64,000 bases of DNA, taken from the NCBI GenBank assembly GCA_023702235.1, contig JAMQCR010000001.1:372001-436000 (forward strand). Reading direction: 5' to 3'. Positions 30,512 to 39,112 of this stretch are shown here, piece by piece. The notes beneath the pieces are model-generated. The model worked only from the letters and a program-made list of their open reading frames with translations. It did not search any database and was not told where the DNA came from. Numbering within the stretch: position 1 is the stretch's first letter; every line of letters starts with the position of its first letter. The stretch is from Neobacillus pocheonensis (GTDB lineage Bacteria > Bacillota > Bacilli > Bacillales > Cytobacillaceae). The position numbers and the translations under genes were made by a program.

Positions 30512-30525
30512 TGAAACCGTTGTCA
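30512..30525 (+). promoter_or_regulatory. cre-like site upstream of ackA
   Basis: TGAAACCGTTGTCA fits TGWNANCGNTNWCA at every position, about 145 bp before the ackA start. CcpA activates ackA from an upstream cre in B. subtilis, so activation is expected here. Confidence 0.65.
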
Positions 30526-30668
30526 GTGAAAATACTTCTTGAAATGTCTTATCTACAATGATTAAATGAGAACTTGAGGGAATAATATAGTCATTTCGTA
30601 TTAAATAAAATAGATCAAAAATTTCTTATCCAATGGATGTTGTTATATAATAGGAGGTTTGAGCAAAA

Positions 30669-31856
30669 ATGGCAAAAGTTATTGCAATTAATGCCGGCAG
30701 TTCTTCATTAAAATTTCAATTATTTGAAATGCCAAGTGAAGAGGTTATTACAAAAGGTTTAATAGAAAGAATCGGATTGAATGATTCGATTTTCAATATT
30801 ACAGTGAACGGTGAAAAGATTCAGGAAATTATTGATATTCCTGATCATGATGTCGCAGTTAAGTTGCTGTTAGACAAGCTTACAACATTAGGGATTATTC
30901 AATCATTAAGTGAAATCGAAGGAATAGGACACCGTGTTGTCCATGGTGGAGAAACGTTCAATGATTCCGTTATTATAACGGAGGAAGTATTAAATAAAAT
31001 AGAAGAATTATCGGAGTTAGCACCATTGCATAACCCTGCCAATATTACAGGTGTTAGGGCTTTCCAGACCGTTCTACCCAATGTTCCAGCCGCTGCTGTG
31101 TTTGATACAGCGTTCCATCAGACGATGCCAGAGAGTTCTTTCCTTTACAGTCTTCCATTTGAATATTACCTAAAGTACGGTATTCGTAAGTACGGTTTCC
31201 ACGGAACCTCCCATAAATATGTATCCCAGCGGGCAGCTGAATTATTAGGCCGTCCGGTCGAACAACTTCGTCTTATTTCTTGTCACCTAGGGAATGGCGC
31301 AAGTATTGCTGCAATCGAAGGTGGAATGTCAATTGATACATCAATGGGCTTTACACCACTTGCTGGCGTAACAATGGGAACTCGTTCAGGAAACATTGAT
31401 CCTGCACTTATTCCGTATATTATGGAAAAAACCAATAAAACGGCTGAAGAAGTGCTTGATGTTTTAAATAAGAAGAGCGGTATGTTAGCTGTATCAGGCT
31501 TCTCAAGCGACTTAAGAGATATTGAAATTGAAGCTAAAAAGGGAAATGATCGGGCAAAGCTTGCATTGGATGTTTTTGCTAACCGCATCCATAAATACAT
31601 CGGCTCATATGCTTCACGCATGAATGGTGTAGATGCGATTATTTTCACAGCAGGTATTGGTGAAAATAGTGATACGATTAGGGAAAATGTTTTAAGGGGC
31701 ATTGAATTTATGGGTGTTTATTGGGACCCAGCTCTTAACAAAGTAAGAGGTGAGGAAGCATTTATCAACTACCCGCACTCACCAGTAAAAGTAATTATTA
31801 TCCCAACAAATGAAGAGGTCATGATTGCTCGTGACGTAGTTCGTTTAACAAAATAA
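30669..31856 (+). CDS. ackA: Acetate kinase
   Basis: 395-residue ASKHA-family enzyme converting acetyl phosphate and ADP to acetate and ATP in overflow metabolism. Signatures: [15 protein letters not shown] at the N terminus, [28 protein letters not shown], and FTAGIGENS. Start ATG 30669 follows TAGGAGG. Single-gene unit with a terminator. Together with acsA and acuABC in this window it covers both directions of acetate metabolism; the upstream cre suggests CcpA activation. Confidence 0.97.
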   Translation: MAKVIAINAGSSSLKFQLFEMPSEEVITKGLIERIGLNDSIFNITVNGEKIQEIIDIPDHDVAVKLLLDKLTTLGIIQSLSEIEGIGHRVVHGGETFNDSVIITEEVLNKIEELSELAPLHNPANITGVRAFQTVLPNVPAAAVFDTAFHQTMPESSFLYSLPFEYYLKYGIRKYGFHGTSHKYVSQRAAELLGRPVEQLRLISCHLGNGASIAAIEGGMSIDTSMGFTPLAGVTMGTRSGNIDPALIPYIMEKTNKTAEEVLDVLNKKSGMLAVSGFSSDLRDIEIEAKKGNDRAKLALDVFANRIHKYIGSYASRMNGVDAIIFTAGIGENSDTIRENVLRGIEFMGVYWDPALNKVRGEEAFINYPHSPVKVIIIPTNEEVMIARDVVRLTK

Positions 31857-31861
31857 TCTTT

Positions 31862-31910
31862 AAAAAGAAAGAGGCTGACCCCTTTGTAATTTTGGTCAGC
31901 CTCTTTTTTC
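31862..31910 (+). terminator. ackA terminator (AGAGGCTGACC type)
   Basis: AAAGAGGCTGACC ... GGTCAGCCTCTTTTTT hairpin directly after ackA. Confidence 0.92.
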
Positions 31911-31994
31911 TTAAGGTTGTAAATTTCCATTTTTAACCCTCCTAATGCTTTGTGCTATACTAAAAGGAGAGTAGTTGAACGGAGGGATACAGTT

Positions 31995-32840
31995 ATGCCA
32001 TTGTCAGAGCGTGAAAGCAAGGTTTTGAATGAAATACGGGATTGGGAAAAGAATTTAGTAAGTTACGAGGCAAATGACTTTCAGTTAACATATGAAAAAT
32101 ATTTGGACCGATCTTTTGCATTGTTACCTGAGAAAATTCAAAAGCAGTTTTTTTCACTTATTGATAGCTGGCTGTTTCATTTACACGGTATCATCCAAGG
32201 CTCTCAACTTCAAATGGATGCAAAAGAAAGAATTCTTACAGCAGGGAGAATCTTTAAGAAGGATATAGAAAAAATTGACGACCTAAAACATCTAGGCATT
32301 GACCAATTACAATACATAGCACAACAGCAAATAGCAAGGCACCGGTTTTATTCATTTGCACAAGGTGGATTAGCTGGAACAGGTAGTACTCTTCTTTTAG
32401 GCAGCGACATTCCGGCAATGGCAGTCATTAATTTAAGAGTGGTTCAATTAATTGCTATGACCTACGGCTTTGAGGTAAATTCTCCATTTGAAATGATGAC
32501 CTCTCTCAAGGTCTTTCATACAGCGACATTACCGCCAAGAATTCAAAAAGAGGGTTGGGCTTCTTTAAAGAATGAAATGGATGGTGAAGGTGATCATTAT
32601 TTTTATGAAGGAAAGGAAGAAATTACTGATATTACCTGGTTGGAACAACCTATTCAACAAATCCTAAAAGCTATGGTTATTATTTTATTTCGAAAAAGGG
32701 TAATTCAAGGCATTCCACTTGTCAGCTTGGCCATTGGGGCAGGAGCGAATTACCAATTAACAAGAAAAGTGACAGAGTTAGCCAATAAGTATTATCAACT
32801 TCGCTATTTTAAAGAAAAAGAGGATTTTATAAATGAGTAA
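31995..32840 (+). CDS. EcsC-family protein
   Basis: 281-residue protein resembling the EcsC family. Central features are a glycine-rich hydrophobic stretch AQGGLAGTGSTLLLGSDIPAMAV (quoted in part: GGLAGTGSTLLLGSDIPA), typical of EcsC proteins, and a second hydrophobic region IPLVSLAIGAGANYQL near the C terminus. Start ATG 31995 follows GGAGGG. It overlaps moaB by 8 bp. Function is unknown; EcsC itself accompanies the EcsAB transporter, which is not here. Confidence 0.75.
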   Translation: MPLSERESKVLNEIRDWEKNLVSYEANDFQLTYEKYLDRSFALLPEKIQKQFFSLIDSWLFHLHGIIQGSQLQMDAKERILTAGRIFKKDIEKIDDLKHLGIDQLQYIAQQQIARHRFYSFAQGGLAGTGSTLLLGSDIPAMAVINLRVVQLIAMTYGFEVNSPFEMMTSLKVFHTATLPPRIQKEGWASLKNEMDGEGDHYFYEGKEEITDITWLEQPIQQILKAMVIILFRKRVIQGIPLVSLAIGAGANYQLTRKVTELANKYYQLRYFKEKEDFINE

Positions 32841-33345
32841 CCAAGCACATAAAAAAGAAGCACCAAAGAAGGTTATTTGTAAGGTGATTACGGTAAGTGA
32901 TACCAGAGGTCAGGATTCAGACAAAAGTGGCAGGTTGATGATTGATTTGCTAGAAGCAGCGGGTCATAAGGTTGTCGATTATGTGATTGTTAAGGATGAA
33001 ATGAATCCTATTCAACATGAGATAAAAACAGGATGCGACCGTGAGGATATTGATGTCATCCTAACAAATGGCGGCACAGGGATAGCGAAACGTGATGTTA
33101 CAATTGAATCCGTTCAATCTCTCCTTGAAAAAGAAATTGTTGGATTTGGAGAATTATTCAGAATGCTTAGCTATCAGGAGGATATCGGCTCTGCTGCCAT
33201 TCTTTCAAGGGCAATCGCTGGTGTGATTAAAGATAAAGCCGTATTTTCCACCCCAGGATCATCTGGTGCCGTAATGCTAGCAATGAACAAATTAATCTTG
33301 CCCGAGATTGGTCATGTAGTGAGCGAATTAAAAAAAGACCTTTAA
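32833..33345 (+). CDS. moaB: Molybdenum cofactor biosynthesis protein MoaB
   Basis: 170-residue MogA/MoaB-family protein, which adenylylates molybdopterin. Motifs: TVSDTRGQDSDKSG near the N terminus, LTNGGTGIAKRDVTIE (GGTG phosphate loop), and FSTPGSSGAVMLAM. It overlaps the EcsC-family gene by 8 bp, so translation is probably coupled. In B. subtilis moaB neighbours argGH; those genes are not present here. Confidence 0.92.
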   Translation: MSNQAHKKEAPKKVICKVITVSDTRGQDSDKSGRLMIDLLEAAGHKVVDYVIVKDEMNPIQHEIKTGCDREDIDVILTNGGTGIAKRDVTIESVQSLLEKEIVGFGELFRMLSYQEDIGSAAILSRAIAGVIKDKAVFSTPGSSGAVMLAMNKLILPEIGHVVSELKKDL

Positions 33346-33351
33346 TCAAAT

Positions 33352-33393
33352 GAAAAAGAGGCTGGCTCCTAGCTTGAGTCAGCCTCTTTTTCT
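33352..33393. terminator. Bidirectional AGAGGCTG-type terminator after moaB
   Basis: AAAAAGAGGCTGGCTC ... GAGTCAGCCTCTTTTT hairpin (one wobble) between convergent genes. Confidence 0.9.
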
Positions 33394-33396
33394 AGT

Positions 33397-33711
33397 TTAT
33401 TGGTGTACTTTCGCTGAAATAGTTTGGTTTGTTCTGTACCAAATCCATAAATCATTAATAATCGAGGCGAGTTCTGCTATTTCATTGTTGAGTATACAAG
33501 AGCGAGGGAAGTTGCTTTCATTTGAAAGCTGTGCTTGCTTTTGATTGATTATATTTTCGAGCTCCGCCATGCGATCGGGTATGGAGCCGCGAATTTGTTC
33601 CCAATATAATAATATCTCTTGCTGTGTTTGTTTATTATATTGGTCCCATTCCAGTGCAAATTCCGGCAACAGTATTCCAAGCCGTTGATCGAAAGAAAAA
33701 TGTTCTTTCAT
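33397..33711 (-). CDS. Conserved small hypothetical protein, helical
   Basis: 104 residues from the ATG at 33711, chosen because GGAGGC lies eight bases upstream; an upstream extension would add a hydrophobic non-family-like stretch. Start MKEHFSFDQRLGILLPEF. The sequence is polar and helical with many Gln, Asn and Glu residues (KQTQQEILLYWEQIRG, AELENIINQKQAQLSNES), no membrane segment and no cysteine pair; it ends with a tryptophan-rich IINDLWIWYRTNQ. I do not recognise the family. It is convergent with moaB and downstream of uspA in the same direction. Confidence 0.65.
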   Translation of the reverse strand: MKEHFSFDQRLGILLPEFALEWDQYNKQTQQEILLYWEQIRGSIPDRMAELENIINQKQAQLSNESNFPRSCILNNEIAELASIINDLWIWYRTNQTISAKVHQ

Positions 33712-33830
33712 AAAATAGCCTCCAAGACGTATGATGATTTTTATTTTACTACAGATTAATAGCCCTTTCACGATAAATTTCAAGATGCATATAAAATAGG
33801 TTTAAAGATATAGGATATGAAAATAATAGT

Positions 33831-33862
33831 AAAAAGCACGTAGCGTTAATGCCTGCGTACTT
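33831..33862 (-). terminator. uspA terminator
   Basis: On the minus strand GTACGCAGG and CGCTACGTGC pair around CATTAA with one mismatch, followed by TTTTTACTATTATT. Confidence 0.7.
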
Positions 33863-33873
33863 CACTAGTTTGT

Positions 33874-34323
33874 TTATGAATCCTTCTCAGTGCGTACCAC
33901 GAGAACGTCACAAGGAGCATAACGAGTTATATGTTCAGAGACACTTCCTATAAAGAACCTTTCGACTGCATTCATACCAGTTGCCCCGCAAATGATTAAA
34001 TCCACATTGTATTTTTTAGCAATATCCTTCGGGATTCTTACCTTTGGAGAACCAAATTCTATTTCGTATTGAACATCAGACACTCCGCCATCGATAGCTT
34101 GATCTTGATAATCTCTTAATAATTCTGTTGCGAAAATATCTGCCTTTTCTCCAATGTTCCTGTCATAGGCTTCCACCATGGCAAATGTTCTAGTGTCAAT
34201 AACATGGGCTAATAGTAGTTTGGCGTTATTTCTTTTTGCGATTTCAATTGACTTTTTAAATGCCCATTCTGCTTCTTTAGAGCCATCAATAGCGACTAAA
34301 ATATTCTGATATTTGAGTCCCAT
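33874..34323 (-). CDS. Universal stress protein, UspA family, ATP-binding type
   Basis: 149 residues from MGLKYQNILVAIDGS. The ATP-binding signature G-2X-G-9X-G-S is exact in GATGMNAVERFFIGS near the C terminus, followed by the family ending CDVLVVR. Start ATG 34323 is chosen because GGAGATT precedes it; the in-frame ATG at 34335 is the alternative and adds MEII. Single gene with a terminator. The family mediates survival under starvation and stress; the exact role here is unknown. Confidence 0.88.
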   Translation of the reverse strand: MGLKYQNILVAIDGSKEAEWAFKKSIEIAKRNNAKLLLAHVIDTRTFAMVEAYDRNIGEKADIFATELLRDYQDQAIDGGVSDVQYEIEFGSPKVRIPKDIAKKYNVDLIICGATGMNAVERFFIGSVSEHITRYAPCDVLVVRTEKDS

Positions 34324-34426
34324 GATAATCTCCATCCTTACCTTAATTATACAATATTAAAAAATGCATATGTGTTTCAATTTATCGAACAATAATGAAG
34401 TAACTAACAAAGGAAGGGAGATTAGA

Positions 34427-34585
34427 ATGATGTTAAAACGTGAACCTAATAAACAATTGTTCGAGTTCGATCCACAAGGAACAAATGAAGTAAGTGAACA
34501 AATTATGGACTCATATAATAGTGGTTTTATTGACCAAGGAACGGCACTGACTAACAGTGATAATTTTACTGAAACAGAGCGATAG
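34427..34585 (+). CDS. Small acidic hypothetical protein
   Basis: 52-residue ORF with a good site (GAAGGGAG) and start MMLKREPNKQLFEFDPQG. It is polar and acidic, with no membrane segment, and rich in Asn, Ser, Thr and Asp towards the C terminus (QGTALTNSDNFTETER). A strong terminator follows 18 bp later, supporting a real gene. I do not recognise the family. Confidence 0.6.
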   Translation: MMLKREPNKQLFEFDPQGTNEVSEQIMDSYNSGFIDQGTALTNSDNFTETER

Positions 34586-34603
34586 GTTAAGTTAAAAAAA
34601 TGA

Positions 34604-34632
34604 GAGGCTGCCACTAGTGGACAGCCTTTTTG
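34604..34632 (+). terminator. Terminator after the 52-residue gene
   Basis: AGGCTGCCACTAGTGGACAGCCT, a near-perfect stem, then a T run. Its core resembles the AGAGGCTG terminator group. The stretch to 34759 holds a CTTGGG/CCCAAG inverted repeat (about 34670-34700) and no gene. Confidence 0.85.
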
Positions 34633-34759
34633 GTTTGTTTTAGATAAAAATTCTTGTGCATTTGTCTTGGGAAATTCTTATTAGGAGGGCATCTACCCAA
34701 GAATCTGCATTCTACCGTGCATATTCTTTAGTGTGAATAACTATGATGAGGAGGAGAAA

Positions 34760-35089
34760 ATGAATATGCAAGCAATGCCTAATAATGTTGATATGTATTA
34801 TGATACTATAAATCAAGCTGATGAAAGAATCCATGGGGGCTTTGGAGGTTTCGGACACGGAGGTTTTGGACACTTCGGAGGATTTGGTCGACCAGGATTT
34901 GGTCGTCCATTTGGATTCGGTTTCCATCGACCATTCGGTTTTGGATTTGGCCGTCCTTTTGGATTTGGGTTCGGATTTCCTTTCTTGACTGGGTTAGCAG
35001 CTGGGGCATTATTATCCCCAGGCTATGGTTATGGCTATGGGTATCCTTACTATGACCAATATTACCCTTATCCTTACCCATGGTATTGA
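34760..35089 (+). CDS. Gly/Phe-rich low-complexity protein with Tyr/Pro-rich tail
   Basis: 109 residues from ATG 34760, set by GAGGAGGAG. Three zones: a polar head MNMQAMPNNVDMYYDTINQ; a block of Gly-Phe repeats with His and Arg-Pro (residues about 28-78, units such as GRPFGFGF and HRPFGFGF); a small hydrophobic segment FLTGLAAGALLSPG; and a tail YGYGYGYPYYDQYYPYPYPWY (20 of its residues are Y, P, G, D, Q or W). Composition recalls structural spore-coat or surface proteins, but I cannot assign it. The CATATTCT box 30 bp upstream is a weak sporulation -10 candidate. Confidence 0.7.
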   Translation: MNMQAMPNNVDMYYDTINQADERIHGGFGGFGHGGFGHFGGFGRPGFGRPFGFGFHRPFGFGFGRPFGFGFGFPFLTGLAAGALLSPGYGYGYGYPYYDQYYPYPYPWY

Positions 35090-35099
35090 AGTGATTGAA

Positions 35100-35126
35100 A
35101 ATAGCTTTGCCATCGGCAAAGCTATT
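35100..35126 (+). terminator. Hairpin after the Gly/Phe-rich gene
   Basis: AATAGCTTTGCC-ATC-GGCAAAGCTATT, a perfect 12-bp stem 10 bp after the stop, with only a weak T tail. Confidence 0.6.
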
Positions 35127-35235
35127 CTCTAGAATCTTAGTGTAGGACTCCTTTTAACATCTTTTCTTGGTATTATGGATATATTATTACTACCTTTGTT
35201 TATTTCATTTTTGATTTTTCCTAGGAGGAAAACGC

Positions 35236-36357
35236 ATGCGGATCGGTGTACCGAAAGAGATAAAAAATAATGAAAATCGAGTAGCTATGACACCTGCAGG
35301 GGTTATTAACCTCTTGCATTTTGGCCATGACGTTTTTATTGAAAAAGGAGCAGGGATTGGTTCCGGATTCAAAAATGAGGATTACGAAACTGCAGGAGCA
35401 AAAATAGTTGATACAGCAGAAGAAGCCTGGTCCATGGAAATGGTCATGAAGGTTAAGGAGCCGCTTCCGAGTGAATATCAATATTTCCGTGAAGGATTAA
35501 TTTTATTTACATATTTACATCTGGCACCGGAACCTGAATTAACAAAAGCTTTAATCGATAATAAAGTGGTAGGGATTGCGTATGAAACTGTTCAGCTGCA
35601 AAATAAATCCTTGCCATTATTAACACCGATGAGTGAAGTTGCCGGCAGAATGGCTCCGCAAATAGGAGCCCAATTTCTTGAAAAAGTCAATGGCGGGAAA
35701 GGTATCATTCTTTCAGGTGTTCCCGGTGTACAAAGAGGAATGGTTACCATTATCGGGGGCGGAGTAGCAGGCACAAATGCAGCAAAAATGGCAATTGGTT
35801 TGGGAGCTAAAGTTACCATTATTGATTTAAATCCGGATCGCCTTCGTCAATTAGATGATATTTTCGGATCAGATGTTACAACATTGATGTCTAATCCTTA
35901 TAACATTGGTGAAGCAGTTAAAGATTCAGATTTAGTAATCGGTGCTGTTCTCATCCCGGGAGCCAAAGCGCCAAAACTTGTGACCGAAGCGATGATACAA
36001 TCAATGACACCTGGAAGTGTGGTCGTAGATATTGCGATTGACCAAGGCGGAATATTTCACACGACTGATCGGATTACCACACATGATAATCCAACCTATC
36101 ATAAGCATGGGGTAGTCCATTATGCTGTTGCCAACATGCCTGGAGCAGTACCAAGGACCTCAACGATTGCCTTAACCAACGTCACTGTTCCATATGCCAT
36201 TCAAATTGCCAATAAGGGCTATAAGCAAGCGTGTCTGGCGAATGATGCCTTATTAAAAGGTATTAATACCCTCGATGGCTTTGTTACCTATGAAGCAGTA
36301 GCAGAAGCACACGGTCTGGGATTCTCGGATACAAGGACACTACTGGAGAAAATATAA
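35236..36357 (+). CDS. ald: Alanine dehydrogenase
   Basis: NAD-dependent oxidative deamination of L-alanine to pyruvate and ammonia; in Bacillus important for alanine use and sporulation. 373 residues, start [17 protein letters not shown] after TAGGAGG. The substrate-binding K/H region is [12 protein letters not shown] to YLHLAPEP, and the Rossmann motif is [17 protein letters not shown]. The typical [16 protein letters not shown] segment is present. No frame breaks. Two hairpins follow, the second belonging to the RNA gene on the opposite strand. Confidence 0.96.
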   Translation: MRIGVPKEIKNNENRVAMTPAGVINLLHFGHDVFIEKGAGIGSGFKNEDYETAGAKIVDTAEEAWSMEMVMKVKEPLPSEYQYFREGLILFTYLHLAPEPELTKALIDNKVVGIAYETVQLQNKSLPLLTPMSEVAGRMAPQIGAQFLEKVNGGKGIILSGVPGVQRGMVTIIGGGVAGTNAAKMAIGLGAKVTIIDLNPDRLRQLDDIFGSDVTTLMSNPYNIGEAVKDSDLVIGAVLIPGAKAPKLVTEAMIQSMTPGSVVVDIAIDQGGIFHTTDRITTHDNPTYHKHGVVHYAVANMPGAVPRTSTIALTNVTVPYAIQIANKGYKQACLANDALLKGINTLDGFVTYEAVAEAHGLGFSDTRTLLEKI

Positions 36358-36358
36358 A

Positions 36359-36397
36359 CAAAAGAGGAAGCAGATTTCAGGATCCGCTTCCTCTTTT
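36359..36397 (+). terminator. ald terminator
   Basis: AAAGAGGAAGC / GCTTCCTCTTT stem followed by T-rich sequence. Confidence 0.85.
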
Positions 36398-36404
36398 ATC
36401 CTTA

Positions 36405-36646
36405 CAAAAAACCGGCTCCCATTGGAAGCCGGTTTAAAATTTATTCATTTAAGAAGCCGCATTTGCCGTAAATATTGTAAGAAAGTTTTAAACCACCACT
36501 CCTCAAAGTGGGTGTTCGCAAAAACCTTTCTGCATGTCCTCCACGTCTTATAGACAGAGGCTTGTCATTCCAGTTTCGATAGTAAAACTCCCTTTTACAG
36601 CTTAAAGGTTAAAACTTTATTATCATTACGTACAACGCAGCCTGTA
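36405..36646 (-). ncRNA. Structured RNA gene between ald and the M24 peptidase, possibly 6S-like
   Basis: No ORF occupies this gap. The minus strand has a sigma-A promoter, a predicted start near 36645 and a strong terminator. The RNA folds into a long imperfect closing stem joining its 5' end (36641 downward) to 36456, including exact AAAGTTTTAACC / GGTTTAAAACTTT pairing. Inside are a GTAAAA-GGGAG-TTTTAC hairpin (36582-36598), a branched arm (36530-36573) with CCTC/GAGG and GTC/GAC pairs, and a CACCCACT/AGTGGTG hairpin (36492-36515) on the 3' side. U-G and G-U pairs in the closing stem occur only on this strand. Ends to closing stem span about 190 nt. Length and layout recall 6S RNA; identity is unproven. 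Confidence 0.72.
36407..36436 (-). terminator. Terminator of the minus-strand RNA gene
   Basis: On the minus strand AACCGGCTTCC-AAT-GGGAGCCGGTT is followed by TTTTTTG. The T tract faces away from the pepQ-like gene, so it serves minus-strand transcription through 36440-36650. Confidence 0.85.
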
Positions 36647-36651
36647 TAAGT

Positions 36652-36680
36652 ATCATACTGCAATTAAACAATTTATTCAA
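36652..36680 (-). promoter_or_regulatory. Sigma-A promoter of the structured RNA
   Basis: Read on the minus strand: TTGAAT (36680-36675), 17-bp spacer, TATGAT (36657-36652). It lies just after the pepQ-like stop codon. Confidence 0.72.
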
Positions 36681-36709
36681 TGTAAAAAGTAACCAAAGTC
36701 ACCAAAAAA

Positions 36710-37807
36710 CTATTTGACAATTTGAAGTTCTTTAGGGAATTTTGTTAAAACTTTTATTCCATCTGCAGTAACGTATACATCGTCCTCAATCCGCACACCT
36801 GCTATTTCTGGAACGTAAATACCTGGTTCAATCGTATAAACCATTCCTTCTTCAAGAATTAGTTGGTTGGTTTCTGTCATCGATGGAAACTCATGGACAC
36901 TGATCCCTAGTCCATGACCAAGTCGATGAGGGAAGTATTCTCCGTAACCGGCACCTGCGATAATTTTACGTGCAGTAAGGTCGACTTCTGCTGCCGTAAC
37001 TCCGGGCTTGCTTACTTCTAATGCCGCCAATTGAGCTTTTAAAACAGTATCATAAATTTCCTTTTGTTTATCGTTTATGTCTCCATAGGCAACGGTTCTA
37101 GTGATATCAGAACAATATCGGTCGACAACTACTCCTAAATCAAATAAGACCAAGTCCCCTTTTTGAATCCTTGTTAATCCCGGATTCCCATGTGGGGAAG
37201 CCGCGTTTGCTCCAGTCAGGACCATTGTGGCAAATGACATTTCGGTTACGCCTTTTTTCTTTAGGGCGAATTCAATTGCTGAAAGAATTTCTAATTCAGT
37301 TTTACCTTCTTTAATTTCACTTACGCCCACTTCTACAGCATAGTCAGCAAGAGCGCAGGCTTCTTCAATGATTTTTAATTCCTTTGCATCTTTAATCATT
37401 CGAAGCTTTCTTAATTTTTCTTCGGCTGAAACAAATGAAGCTCTTGGAAATAAAGTGGAAATCTGCTCAAAGCGTTCAACATTCATATGTTCTTTTTCAA
37501 TCGCAACCTTTGATACATCTTTCATTCTTTTGTTAATAGAATTCATTACTAGTTCCCATGGATTATCAATATCACTAAAACCGATGATTTCATGTTCCCA
37601 CCCGGAACGCTTAGCATCATGCACTTCCATTCCCGGGCAAACAAGAAACGGTTCTTCCTCTTGGAAAACGGCTAAAGCCAATAAACGTTCATGTGGGTTG
37701 GTATAATATCCGCTTAAATAAAATACGTTTTCAGAAGAGGTAACGAAGCTGACTTCAATATCATTTTCTTTCATCCATATTTGAAGCTTTTCTAATCGTT
37801 GATTCAT
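36710..37807 (-). CDS. M24B Xaa-Pro peptidase (PepQ/YpdF-like)
   Basis: 365-residue two-domain aminopeptidase P / prolidase family enzyme, cleaving Xaa-Pro bonds. An N-terminal creatinase-like domain precedes the pita-bread catalytic domain with metal ligands in LVLFDLGVVVDRYCSDITRT (two Asp), HRLGHGLGISVHE (His), YTIEPGIY (Glu) and GVRIEDD (Glu). Start ATG 37807 follows AGGGGGA; an upstream extension to 37873 lacks a site. It diverges from ytkL. It may be the close relative of B. cereus-group Xaa-Pro dipeptidases located between ald and ytkL. Confidence 0.9.
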   Translation of the reverse strand: MNQRLEKLQIWMKENDIEVSFVTSSENVFYLSGYYTNPHERLLALAVFQEEEPFLVCPGMEVHDAKRSGWEHEIIGFSDIDNPWELVMNSINKRMKDVSKVAIEKEHMNVERFEQISTLFPRASFVSAEEKLRKLRMIKDAKELKIIEEACALADYAVEVGVSEIKEGKTELEILSAIEFALKKKGVTEMSFATMVLTGANAASPHGNPGLTRIQKGDLVLFDLGVVVDRYCSDITRTVAYGDINDKQKEIYDTVLKAQLAALEVSKPGVTAAEVDLTARKIIAGAGYGEYFPHRLGHGLGISVHEFPSMTETNQLILEEGMVYTIEPGIYVPEIAGVRIEDDVYVTADGIKVLTKFPKELQIVK

Positions 37808-38019
37808 TTTTTCTCCCCCTAAAAAATTAAATCCTAATTCGAGATTATCAATTAAACTATAAATTGTAAACAATCCGGACTAAGAAATTAGGTTTCCATA
37901 CAATCTTTCATATCATGTGCTAAATGATTCACTTGTTGGGTATAAAATAATTGGGAGGGAGGAATTCTATCTTTCCTATGGAAGTATATAAATGAACTAT
38001 TTTGAGAGGAGCGAAGAAA

Positions 38020-38700
38020 ATGAAAGTTTCTTTTCACGGTCATTCTGTTGTACAAATTCAATCGAATGGGAAAACAATCTTAATTGATCCTTTTATTACA
38101 GGTAATCAGTTAACGGATCTTAAGATAGATGGTGTGAAGCCAGACGTTATAATTTTGTCACATGGTCACAATGACCATGTTGGGGATACTGTAGCCCTAG
38201 CGAAGAAACATAATGCACTGGTCATTGCGAACGCTGATCTTACCACGTTTTTAAGCTGGCAAGGGGTAAATACTCATGGAATGAATATCGGTGGTGCTTA
38301 TCAATTTGACTTCGGTAAAGTGAAATTAACACAAGCCTACCATGGTTCCGGTTATGCAACAGAGAATAAGGAAATCATCTATTGCGGTATGCCTACGGGG
38401 ATTTTGTTTATGAATGAAGGAAAAACCATTTATCATGCTGGTGATACTGGCTTGTTTTCAGATATGTTGCTGATTGGAGAACGCCATCCAATCGATTTAG
38501 CCTTCTTGCCAATTGGCGATAATTTTACGATGGGACCGGAGGATGCGGCATATGCTGCTAAACTCTTAAAGGCAAAAACGGTTGTTCCGATGCACTATAA
38601 TACTTTTCCTCCAATTATGCAGGACCCAATTAAGTTTATCGAAATGCTTGAAGATAAAAATGGGAAGGTCCTGCATCCCGGGGAATCCATAGAAATTTAA
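38020..38700 (+). CDS. ytkL: UPF0173 metal-dependent hydrolase YtkL
   Basis: 226-residue metallo-beta-lactamase-fold protein of the UPF0173 family. The metal-binding motif HGHNDHVGD is at residues about 53-61, with further ligands in YHAGDTG and MHYNTFP. Start ATG 38020 follows GAGGAGCGAAG; an in-frame TTG at 38002 is too near other signals. No signal peptide. The substrate is unknown for the family. Confidence 0.9.
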   Translation: MKVSFHGHSVVQIQSNGKTILIDPFITGNQLTDLKIDGVKPDVIILSHGHNDHVGDTVALAKKHNALVIANADLTTFLSWQGVNTHGMNIGGAYQFDFGKVKLTQAYHGSGYATENKEIIYCGMPTGILFMNEGKTIYHAGDTGLFSDMLLIGERHPIDLAFLPIGDNFTMGPEDAAYAAKLLKAKTVVPMHYNTFPPIMQDPIKFIEMLEDKNGKVLHPGESIEI

Positions 38701-38783
38701 TGTTTCTAGGTCATATAGCTACTTTTTTTCCTCCAATATGCATAAAGATGAAACAAGCACTCTTTTTTAAGGAGGAAAAAGAA

Positions 38784-39020
38784 TTGAAAAAGAATAGATA
38801 TTTACTCTGCTTATTGCTTTGTGGATTTATGCTTTATTTTGCAATACCGAGATTGTCCGTAACAGCTGACGGAGCACAAGGGTTGTTTTCACTTGCATGG
38901 CTTTCTTTTGCGTTGATTGTGATTGCTGGTAATTTGACTGGTTTGCTTTATGCACCAAAAAAACAGATTCAAAAACATCATTCAGAGCGCTTAAAGAAGA
39001 AATCCCGTTCTTTTCATTGA
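38784..39020 (+). CDS. Small two-helix membrane protein, unknown
   Basis: 78 residues starting at TTG 38784, fixed by AAGGAGG eleven bases upstream; the upstream ATG 38700 directly abuts the ytkL stop without a site. Two membrane helices (residues about 6-22, YLLCLLLCGFMLYFAI, and about 35-55, LFSLAWLSFALIVIAGNLTG) and a basic C-terminal tail QKHHSERLKKKSR. I do not recognise the family. Confidence 0.65.
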   Translation: MKKNRYLLCLLLCGFMLYFAIPRLSVTADGAQGLFSLAWLSFALIVIAGNLTGLLYAPKKQIQKHHSERLKKKSRSFH

Positions 39021-39112
39021 TTATTCACTGACAATTACGGAATCCGCATTGTATCAATGCTTTTTACTCTTTATAATAAAATTTAGGAATTCGAATATGA
39101 AGGGTGAAGCTA

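Noticed and set aside
33350..33544. 64-residue plus-strand frame after moaB
   Set aside because: It covers the terminator and the antisense of the 104-residue minus-strand gene, which has a proper ribosome site.
36478..36620. Plus-strand orientation of the structured RNA
   Set aside because: No plausible plus-strand promoter or T-tailed terminator, and the closing-stem wobble pairs would become A-C mismatches.
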